A stretch of DNA of 64,000 nt from Heterohyrax brucei. Taxonomy: Eukaryota > Chordata > Mammalia > Hyracoidea > Procaviidae. Where the stretch lies: NCBI GenBank assembly GCA_028571685.1, contig CM053164.1, positions 43,388,501-43,452,500 of the forward strand. The letters run 5' to 3'. Shown here piece after piece: positions 54,708 to 64,000 of the stretch (positions within the stretch are counted from its first letter, which is position 1; every line of letters starts with the position of its first letter). Below the pieces are notes generated by a model. It saw only the letters and a list, made by a program, of their open reading frames with translations, was not told where the DNA came from and made no database searches. Position numbers and translations under genes: made by a program.

Positions 54708-56970
54708 GCTCCACCCTCTCGTCTCACCTCTGGGCAGTAGCTGCTCAGATAGATTCATGTATTTATTTAGGCCAAGAAGCATGCTCTTCACCATTATCAC
54801 TCTATGTCTTATAGTCCAGTCCAGTCTTTGTCTGAAGAGTTGGCTTCGGTACTGGTTTCACCTCTGGGTTAACAGATAGTCCAGGGGCCATGTCCTCAGG
54901 GGACCCTCCTGGCTGTCAGAGCAACATATTTGGTCTTTAAGTTCTAGTTCTGCACCCCCATTTTTCTCCTGCTATGTCAGGAACTCTATGTTGTGTTCCC
55001 AACTCTACATTGTGGTGGTGGCTAGTGCTATCTGGTTCCCCTGGTCTTATGCTGATGCACTCTCCAGATTCTATGGCCCCTTCTGTCTCATGTCTTTGGT
55101 GTCCTTCTGTGTCCTCTACTCTAGGTAGATTGAGACCAACTGATGCTACTTAGATGGCTACTTGCTAGCTTTTAAGACCCCAGGTGCCACCCATCAAAAT
55201 GCAATGCAGAATACTGCCTTAAAAAAAAAAATTGTTATGCCACTTAACCTAGATGTGCCCTGAAATCGTGGCCCCCAGATCCTGCTACTATGTCCTTTGA
55301 AGTGTTGGGATATATTTAGGAAACCTCTGAGCCTTTAGTACAGTCCAGCACTGTTAATCTCCCTTCTATTGCGTAGTATCCCTTCCTTCAGCTAACCCAG
55401 TTCCTATCTACTACCTAATCATTGAGTACCCCTCTCTCTTCCTGTCCTCTCTTGTAACCATCAAAGATTGTTTTCTTTTGTGCTTAATCCTTTTCTTGAC
55501 CCCTTGTAATACAGGTCTCATATGATACATCTCTTTTTGTGACTAATTTCACTCAGTGTAATGTCTTCTAGATGACTCTGTGTTATCAATCATTGCATAG
55601 TGTTCCACTGTGTGAATATATAATAGTTTGTTTATCCATTCATCTGTTGATGGACACCTAGGCTGATTCCATCTTTTTACTATTGTGGACAGGGCTGCAG
55701 TAAACATTTATATGTGTGTATCTATTCAGGTAACAGCCCTTATTTCTCTAGGATATATTCCAAGCAGTGGGATTTCTGGATCATATGGTATTTCTATTTC
55801 TAGCTTTTTAAGAAAGTGCCAAATTGATTTCCAAAGTGCTTATATCATTTGACATTCCTACCAGCTCTGTAAAAGAATTCCAGTCTCTCCATAATCTGTC
55901 CAGCATCTATCATTTTGTGTTTTTGGATTAATGCCAGCCTTGTTGTGGTGAGATGATATTTCATTGTAGTTTTGATTTGGATTTCTCTAGTGACTAATGA
56001 TTGTGAGCATTTCTTCATGTATCTTTTACCTTCTCAGATGTCTAATTTTGTGAAGGGCCTGTTGATATCCTTTGCCCATTTTTAATCGGGTTATTTGTGT
56101 TTTTCTTATTGAGGCGTCACAGTACTTTGTAGATTATGGAGATTAGACACTGATCAAATTTGTGGTTGCCAAAATTTTTTTCCCAGTCTGTAGGTTAGAC
56201 TTTTTGCTCTTTTGGTGAAGCCTTTGGATGAGCATGTGTTTGATTTTTAGGAGTTTCAGTTATTTGTTTTCTCATGTTTCTGCATTGTTAGTAATATTTT
56301 GTGGTCTGTTTATGCCATGTATTGGGGCTGCCAACATTGTCCTTTTTCTTCCGTAATCTTTCTTGTTCTATTTCTTATATTTAGAGCTTTAATCCATTTT
56401 GAGTAAGTTTGTGTGCATGGTGTGAGATATATCCATCTTTGAAGATAGATAACTCAGTTTTGCCATCATCATTTGTTAAAGAGGCTGTTTTTTTCCCCAA
56501 ACTCATGGACTCTGGGCCTTTGTCAAATGTCAGCTGCTTATAGGTAGATAATGTATCTGGATTTTTTATTCTGTTCCATGGGTCTATTCTGGTTTTGTAC
56601 CAGTACTAAGCTGTTTTGACTACTGTGGCAGTGTAATAAGTTCTAATGTCAGGTAATGTGAGGCCTCTCCCTTTATTCTTCTTATTTAGTAACATTTGCT
56701 TATCCAGGGCTTCTTCACTTTGCATATGAAGTTGGCAATTTGTTTCTCCATCTCATTAGAAAATGCCATTGGATGCTGTATTGGAATTACATTATACCTA
56801 TAGATCACTTTGGTTAGAATAGCTGTTTTCATGAGTTGTAAGTAAGGTAGATTTCTCCACTTATGTAGATCTCTTTTAGTTTCTTCCAATAGAGTCTTGT
56901 AATTTTCTTTGTATAGGTCTTTTACATCTTTCGTTAGATTTGTTCCTAAGCATTTTATCTTCTTGGGGGC

Positions 56971-57495
56971 TGTTTTAGTCAGCTAGCACTGCTCCAAAAA
57001 AAAATACCACGCATGGATGGCTTTAACAATGGAACATTTATTCTTACATAGTCCGATGGGCTACAAGTCCATATTCAGGGTGGCCGCTCCAGGAGAAGGC
57101 TTTCCTCTTGTCGGCTCTGGAGGCAAGTCCGGTATTGCATCAGTCTTTGTCCAGGGAGCATCTTGGCACAGGAACCTCTGGTCTAAAGGACATACTCTTC
57201 TCTTGGTGCTGTTTTCTTGATGGTGTGAGGTTCCGCATTCTCAGCCTGCTTCTCCTTCCTTTTATCTCTTGCAGTATGAAAGGATTAAGAGTGGGGCAAG
57301 TCATACTCCAGGGAAACTCCCTTTACAGTGGAGCAGGGAGGTGATCTTATAAAAGGATTTGACAGTCTCACCCTAATCCTTTAACATACAGCGTAGTAAA
57401 ACCATGAAATGGAGGACAGTCACAAGATACTGGGAATCATGGCCCAGCCACATGGCTACACCTGTTTTAGGGGGGACACTATTCAGTCCATGACA
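56971..57495 (-). mobile_element. solo LTR, ERVL-MaLR-like (copy 6), inside L1
   Basis: On the + strand it runs TGTTTTAGTCAGCTAGCACTG to TTCAGTCCATGACA. Flanks GGGGC (56966-56970) and GGGAC (57496-57500) give a 5-bp target duplication with one change. Length 525 bp. On the minus strand it keeps AATAAA (TTTATT at about 57037-57042). Confidence 0.93.
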
Positions 57496-57892
57496 GGGAC
57501 TATTGTAAATTGCATTGATTTGGTGATTTTCTCTTTGATGATCTCCTTTTTGGTATATAGGAATCCAACTGACTTATGTATGTTTATCTTATATCCTGAT
57601 AATTTGCTAAATACTTCTTCTGTTAGTTCTAGTAGTTTTGTTTATAGATTCTTCAGGATTTTCTGTGTATAAGATTATATCATCTGCAAATAAAGTTACT
57701 GTTACTTCTTTTGTACCAATTTTGATGCCCTTTATTTCTTTATCTTGTCTAATTACTCTGGTTAGAACCTCCAGCACTATGTTGAATAAGCATGGTGATA
57801 ATAGGCATCTTTGTCTGGTTCCCATTCTCGGTGGGAATGCTTTTGGACACTGTTCATTTTGGATAATGTTGACTGTTGGCTTTGCATAAACC

Positions 57893-58052
57893 AAAAAAGC
57901 CCAAATCTATTGCCGTCAAGTCAGTGCCAACTCATAGCAACCCTATAGACAGAACTGCCTGATAGAGTTTCCAAGGAGCAACTTGCAGATTTGAACTGTC
58001 AACCTTTTGGTTGGTAGCGGTAGTACTTAACCATTATGGCACAGTTGGTGCT
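57893..58052 (-). mobile_element. AfroSINE inside the full-length L1
   Basis: Antisense copy: CGTCAAGTCAGTGCCAACTCATAG, CTATAGACAGAACTGCCTG, and an eroded end 'ccattatggcacagttggtgc'. It splits the RT region. Confidence 0.92.
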
Positions 58053-58280
58053 GCATAAATGCCGCTTATTAGGTTGAGGAATTTTCCTTCTATTCCTGTT
58101 CTACTGAGAGTTTTTAACATCAATTGGTGTTGGATTTTGTCATCTACATTTTCTGCATCAGTTGATAAAATCTAGTGGTTCTTTTGTTTTACTTATGTGG
58201 CTGACTACATTAATTGTTTTTATAATAGTGAACCATCCCTTCCCTTCATCCCTGGAATGAATCCTGCTTGGTCATAGTGA

Positions 58281-58302
58281 TTTTTTTTTTTTTTTTTTTT
58301 TT
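58281..58302. repeat. poly(T), 22 bp, inside L1
   Basis: A T run interrupts the antisense RT region, probably a local expansion. Confidence 0.9.
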
Positions 58303-60188
58303 GGCATGCTGTTGAATTCTCTTGGCTAGAGTTTTGTTGAAGATTTTTGCATCTAAGTTCATGAGTGATACTGGTCTGTAGTTTTCCTCTTTTGTGCTAT
58401 CTTTACCAGCTTAGGGATCAGGGTTATGGCTTCATAGAATAAATTTGGCAGTATTTCATCCTTTTCTGTGCTCTGAAATACCTTTTGCAGCAGTAGTGTT
58501 AACTCTTCTCTGAAAGTTTGGTAGAATTCTCTAGTGAAGCTGTCTGGGCCAGGAGTTTTTTGGTTGGGAGTTTATTTAAATTATTTTTTCAATCTCTTCT
58601 TTTATGATGGATTTGTTAAGTTGTTCTGTTTCTGTTTGTGTTAGTTTTGGTAGGTAGTCTGTGTCTAAAATTTTGTGCGTTTCCTCTAGGTTTTGGAATT
58701 TATTAGAGTACAGTTTTTCATAGTATTCTGTTATGATTCTTTTAATTGTAGTTGGGTCTGTTGTGATATTGCTCATCTCATTTCTTATTTGAGTTACTTG
58801 CTTCCTTTCCTGTTTTTTTTTTATCAGTTTGACCAGTGATTTGTCGATTTCGTTGATCTTTTAAACAACAAGCTTTCAGTCTTAATTCTTTCTATCAGTT
58901 TTTTATGCTGTAATTCATTTAGTTGTGCTTTAATTTTATTATTTGCTTTCTTGTGGTGCCCAAGGGGTTCTTTTGCTGCTCGCTTTCTGCTTGTTCCAGT
59001 TGTGTTGTTAATTCTTTGATTTAGGCCCCTCTGTTTGGATGTATGCATTTATTGAGATAAATTGACATCTAAGCACTGCTATGCTATGTCGCAAAAGTCC
59101 TGTTGGGATGTGTTTTCATTCTCATTTGATTCTATGAAGTTCCTTATTCTGTCCTTGATTTTTTTATAACCTAAAAGTTTCAGCAAGTTTCCTTGTATTT
59201 AATTTTTGTTTGCCTTGCTTTTTCTGCTGTTGATTTCAACTTTTGTGGCTTAATGGTCTGAGAAGATGCTTTGCGTTATTTAAATTATTTAGATTTTGTT
59301 AAGGCTTGCTTTATGGCCTAATATGGGATTTATTCTGGAAAATGTTCCATGTACATTAGAAAAGAAGGTGTGCTTGTCTCCCATTGCGTGGAATGTTCTG
59401 TATATGGCTATGAGGTCAAGTTGGCTGTTTGTGGCATTTAGATCTTTCATGTCTTTATTAGCTGCTTTCTGGATGTTATGTGTCTTTTTTGTGTGTTGAC
59501 AGTTTCTTTATTCCAGTATATTTTCTGTGCTGAGTCATTTTTCTTTATGGATGTCCTTTTCATCATTGTTGTTTTTGTATTTGCTGAGACTTCTTGATTT
59601 TGTTTCTTCTTTTGATGTGTAGGATTGGTAATTTCTTTTGTGGTTACCTTACTGTTAACCCCTAGTGTTCTAAGTTTAAACCAACCTTTAGTTTCTTTGT
59701 ATCACCTTGACTTCCCCTCTATGTGACAGATTTGTGAATACATTATTTAATCCCTCTTTTTGATATAATACCATCATTTATATACTGAGATCTCTGTTTC
59801 CCTATTTTTAGTGTTTTAGATTTGACTTATTTTTGTGGTTTCCCTATATGTGTTGATATCTGTGTACTCTGTCCTGCATTGTGTCCTTGAGTTTATATTT
59901 GATGTTACTGATTTTCTAATCAAAGAATTTCCTTCAGTTTGTTGTAATTTTGGTTTGGTTTGGTTTTTGCAAATCCTCTGAACTTCTGTTTTTCTGGGAA
60001 TGTCCTAATTTCACTATCATATTTCAAAGACAGTTAGGCAGGATGTATAATTCTTGGCTGGCAGTTTTCTGTTCTCTCAAGGTTTTGTATATGTCATTCC
60101 ATTGACTTCTTCTCTACATAGTTTCTGCTGAGTTGTCTTGAATTTAGTCTTATTTACTATCTTTTGTAGATTATTTTTCATTTAACCC

Positions 60189-60357
60189 TCAAAAACCAAA
60201 CCAAACCCACTGCTATCAAGTTGATTTTGACCCATAGCAACATTACAGGACAGAGTAGAACTACTCCACAGAGTTTCTAAGTAGTGCCTGGTAGATTTGA
60301 ACTGCTAACCTTCTTGTTAGCAGTCATAGCACTTAACTACTGTGGCACCAGGGTTTC
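60189..60357 (-). mobile_element. AfroSINE inside the full-length L1
   Basis: Antisense copy with an A-rich end (AAAAACCAAACCAAACCC), AAGTTGATTTTGACCCATAG, ACAGAGTAGAACTACTCC and CTACTGTGGCACCAGGGTTTC. It lies near the ORF1/ORF2 boundary. Confidence 0.93.
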
Positions 60358-61973
60358 TGTATCTGCGTTTAAAGCCTCTTCTTGTATTTAGTTTTTGTAA
60401 GGTTGATTATACTATGTCTTGGTGTCTTTCTTTTGCAGTTTACTTTATGTGGAGTTAAGTGAGCATCTTGGATAGGTATCTTCTCCTCTTTCCTGATATC
60501 AGGAGTATTTTCTGATAACATATCTTCAACAATCTCCTCTGTATTTTCTGTAATTCTTCCTTGTTCTGATTCTCCAATCACTCATGAATTATTTTTAATG
60601 ATAGAATTCCACATAATTCTTAGTGTTTCTTCATTTGTTTAACTTACTTTAATCTGAATTTTCCTTTGATATGGTGGTGTCATTTGCTTTATTTTCATTC
60701 TAATTTTGTATTCCATTGCCTCAATTCCGCTGCTTTGACTTTCTATAAATTGTCTAATTTTGTAATTGTTAATCTGCTGAATTTCAGATTGTCATTGTTC
60801 AAGTATTTAATTTTTCATTGCGCTCTGCTGCACTTCGCATAATCTCCTTCCTGATGTCTGGAAGAACTGTTAATCATTACTCTTTTTGTATTTTATATCT
60901 GATAATTTCAGGAAATGTTCTTGATCTGGAAAATTATTTGATTCTTTGTTTTGGGAGTTTTCTGAAGCCACTGTGGTTTTGTTCTTTAAATGATTTGAAA
61001 TTGACATGTCTACAAGTAATCAGAAAGTTGTAATTTATTTGTGTTTGGTTATTGTGTTCTAACATGCACACAACAGACACACACATTTAGTTTTTATGTT
61101 TCCAAATAATGTGGTTGTATGAGCTAGTCTGATTATTAGAGCATTAGAAATTCCAGTGCCCTGTCACCACGTGGTTAGAGCTATTACTAGCCACACAAGC
61201 CCAGGTGTCACTTTACTTTTTTTGTGTATATTCAGCCCAGGAGCCCAGTTAGTCTGCCTCTAAGTATATAGTGGCTACTGGAGAAGGATGTATAGTGTGG
61301 GCTCACATTACTGGTTTGCATGCACTGAGAAAGATAGAGGGCTGGCATCTCTGCACCTAGGCAAAGGACTTGTTTCTGTCCTGAGTTCCTGGCTCAGGGG
61401 AACTGATAAACCTTTCTTCCTCACCTTACCCCTGCTTGTTAAATTTTTCCCTCTCAAAGTCCAGGAGAATACCTCAGGGTGTGTGTAAGGGATTCCACCC
61501 TGGTAGAACATCAGAATTTGATACCCAGTGCAGTGCAGATAAGAGTCAGAAATGCTAGAGAAAGGGAGAGAGGTTTCACCCAAAGGAAAAGTTGTGATCT
61601 GCACATGTCTATAATAACTTATCTTTTGACATTCTAATGGGAGAATTCTGCAATTCTCTAGACATGACTAGCCAAAGATCACCTTCTCTACTGACAAGGA
61701 CTCTGAACAGTTTTGTTCACCATGCTGGCAGCAGAGGGTCATCCTGCAAGGTGGATTTCTGCCAGCTGGGACTGGCCTATCTGGGTAATTCGAGACCTAC
61801 TCTACCTTCCTTTGTACCCAGTTCATTCTCCTAGCTTTTCCTCCAATGTTCAGGGCTCCTAGAATGTCCTATGCTATCCATTAAGTTGTTTTTTTCTGAA
61901 TCTTTGTTGTTAGAGGACTCTCAAGATGTGTCTAGCTACTCTACCATGTTAGCTCTGCCTACTTGAAGTGTTT

Positions 61974-63051
61974 TTTTTTACCAATGCACCTTGGCATTAT
62001 ATTTGTAGAGAAGAGGAAAATTGATATATCATCATGTTGAATGACTGAGCTGTCAAATGATTCTGGATACTGCCCTGTTTGGGGGCTCTTAAGGTTGAAC
62101 TGGGCTTTTGATCTGAGCTGGAAGGCCTAGGAAGTCCTCAGTTCCCCCAGTGAGTCCATTCTAATCCTAGCTTGGATATCAAACTGAAGATCTCCTATAA
62201 GGATCATGTTCCTAAGTATTTCCTGGGCTTTCAAGAAATACCACTTTGGGACTCCCAGTTGAGTCCAGATTTTAAGATGTTCAGGGCCTTCACAGTGAGT
62301 TCTGTAACTAAGGGAGTCTTATTCATCAGACTGTCATGGATCTACAACTGGACTAGAGACAGGTGTGGAAAATATGCCATCCATATTGAAATTTTGATCC
62401 TTTTCTGGATATCTGTAAGAGGGGATTTTGCCCTTTGTAATTTTTAACTAATCGTGTGTGAAAAGAGTGGAAAGGCTGTTCGCTGTAGAATGAAAAGCAC
62501 AGGTCTTTGGGCTGTAGCTAGGTCCTGACCTTAGGCTAAAGGTTTCTGAGCTCTGTTAAGATCACAGGAGGTTTCAGGTCAGCTTTGCCCCAGAAGGGTC
62601 CAAGGTGGAGCCTTCATTCTCACTTGCTTTTTGGAGCCTTATTCTTTCTTAGAAATTAAAGGTGTGTTTTCATCTTAACAAATCATTTTAACTTTCTTTG
62701 ACATTAGCTGCTTATTTGAGTTCACATCTTTGGGATATAATGCCCAGAGATTGTACAGGTTAAGAATTTTGTACGGATTAAGAACCTTAGAAACATTATT
62801 TAGCCTTTCTAAGTTAATTTTTCTCCCACCTTTCTTTTTTTTTTTTTTTTTTAGTGGAAGGACAAAACTAAGAAGTAAATTTACACAGTAAATTTTTTTT
62901 TTTTTTTTAATTTTCTGATTAGGAAGTTAGTTTGGTAAAATGAGCATGAATCAGAGCCTCCTTCAGCCAATAGCATTTCTCACTGTGGATGTTACACTTA
63001 CATGTGGGGCTATACTGTACAGTGCTGGACATTTGGCATCCTTCGGCCCAG
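61974..63051. other. intron, unclassified
   Basis: A 91-codon + frame at 62172-62447 has no recognisable domain or start context. Poly(T) tracts lie at about 62837-62853 and 62895-62909. Nothing else could be named. Confidence 0.4.
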
Positions 63052-63210
63052 TCTGTGGGATGAACAGATGCACTTAATATGTCCGGCTGCTAGCCAGAAG
63101 GTTGGCAGTTCAAATGTGCCAGGCATTCCTTTGAAACTCTGTGGGGCAGTTCTAGTCTGTCTGTAGGGTCACTATGAGTCAGAATCAACTCAAGAGTACT
63201 GAGTGATATG
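63052..63210 (+). mobile_element. AfroSINE
   Basis: GGCTGCTAGCCAGAAGGTTGG, CAGTTCAAATGTGCCAGGC, CTGTGGGGCAGTTCTAGTC, TCACTATGAGTCAGAATCAAC. The 5' end is eroded. Confidence 0.92.
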
Positions 63211-64000
63211 TCACCATTTATTTCATTATGCCCCCTAAGATGTAGTATCACTCCAGTTAAGAAAGAAGATAACTACTTCTTTTTCTTTGTATTCTAAATG
63301 GTAAGCTGGTCACCATGTTATGTTTTGTTAATTTGAGAATCTTATTTCTGTTCTTAGAAGAGTTTTTTAGGAATCTTAGGAATATTTTACACTTATTTTG
63401 TGGTTGTCTGGACCGTGGGTTTTACATCAGAAATAATGTCACACAACTTAGTCTGGAACTCTTCAGGTTTGGCTCACCTTCCTTGGTGCCTTCAAGCTGG
63501 GCTCCACAGAGACGTCTGCTTTGGCACCATAGACAGATTATCAGGACTGTTTTTAAAGCTTACTAATTGTTTAAATGTGGACAACCCCCCACTGATAAGT
63601 TGCATTCCAATTTCTGTGTGTATGTTGGTTGTTTGGACTGTGGGACATATTTTGCCATGGAAACCATTTACTACATAGTTAGGTTTCCACGGAAACTGGA
63701 TGCACTGAGGAAATTTATCAAGCCATAGTGCACACCACATGCATAACCATGTTCTAAGAGGAAGATCCCAGCCCATTCTGCCCTGCTTTAGTGACTGTAC
63801 AGCTTTCCTTCCTGGGGAATGGGGTTGCGGACCTGCAATAATCCAGCCACAGAAGATTACACAGGTTTAGTGCACCTATTAGAAGGCCATATACCAAGAG
63901 CTCCCCAAAGCCCAGTAAGATCTCTCTATGCAGTGTAAGTGCAGTGCCAGGACTCAGTCCACACCCCAGAGTCTGGAGAACTGGAGTCAGAGTGAATGCC
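63211..64000. other. intron, nothing recognised
   Basis: Opposing frames at 63315-63776 overlap in three registers without a domain. No BABAM2 exon was found here. Confidence 0.4.

Larger units (their letters stand above)
54511..61963 (-). mobile_element. full-length but decayed L1, about 6.6 kb without insertions
   Basis: Antisense order: 3' UTR (about 54.53-55.5 kb), ORF2 C-terminal part, reverse transcriptase, endonuclease (to about 59.6 kb), ORF1 (about 60.3-61.0 kb), and a 5' UTR-like block to 61963 shared with the L1 at 42-47 kb. The minus frame at 57607-57894 keeps the RT catalytic block Leu-Phe-Ala-Asp-Asp-Ile-Ile-Leu. Frames at 56686-56889 and 58576-58776 are other ORF2 pieces, and 60369-60581 is ORF1-like. 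All frames are interrupted. Flanks TGAAGTATTT (54501-54510) and TGAAGTGTTT (61964-61973) are a likely target duplication. Confidence 0.9.

Noticed and set aside
54632..54879. Proline-rich small proteins
   Set aside because: They translate the C15 and pyrimidine tract of an antisense L1 3' UTR.
57607..57894. The frame with Phe-Ala-Asp-Asp as an active reverse transcriptase
   Set aside because: It is a short fragment of a frameshifted L1 ORF2 broken by an LTR and two SINEs.

Overview
This is mammalian nuclear DNA, almost all intronic and repeat-derived. The dominant repeats are tRNA-derived AfroSINEs (about two dozen, full or partial) and an RTE-clade LINE of the type abundant in elephants. 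Both point to Afrotheria, most likely a paenungulate and probably an elephant. Mammal-wide MIR, L2, MER5A and old L1 fragments fill much of the rest. There are no bacterial-type genes, operons, CRISPR arrays or recognisable RNA genes.

One host coding exon could be recognised. At 29846-29955 on the + strand, a 110-nt exon with good splice sites encodes a 36-codon segment of BABAM2 (BRE/BRCC45), a scaffold of the BRCA1-A and BRISC deubiquitinase complexes. The window is therefore read as part of the long BABAM2 gene on the + strand, with about 29.8 kb of upstream intron and 34 kb of downstream intron. No other BABAM2 exon was found by eye.

Layout. 1-9.5 kb: intron with AfroSINEs, an RTE 3' fragment, old L1-like sequence and a strong hairpin. 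9.5-17.5 kb: a palindromic mariner derivative, MaLR-like solo LTRs, L2, an L1 3' end and a putative ERV remnant. 18-24 kb: MIR, SINEs and a second copy of the same palindromic mariner, inserted in an RTE fragment. 24.4-28.7 kb: a + strand L1ME interrupted by two AfroSINEs and two RTE insertions, one of which has an inverted 5' half (twin-priming structure). 28.7-30.5 kb: a young-repeat-poor island holding the exon. 31-37.6 kb: an LTR, unique sequence, and L2 split by a 2.3-kb RTE. 39-47.1 kb: an old L1 holding two solo LTRs and a younger internally deleted L1, which itself holds an L1 3' end. 47-54 kb: older repeats and a 91-bp local duplication. 54.5-62 kb: a decayed, apparently full-length L1 interrupted by one LTR and two SINEs.

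Most long open frames are chance frames or decayed L1, RTE or mariner protein pieces. None is proposed as a functional gene apart from the BABAM2 exon. All six MaLR-like LTRs and most LINEs lie antisense to BABAM2. Repeat names rest on remembered family consensus features, not on a database search.
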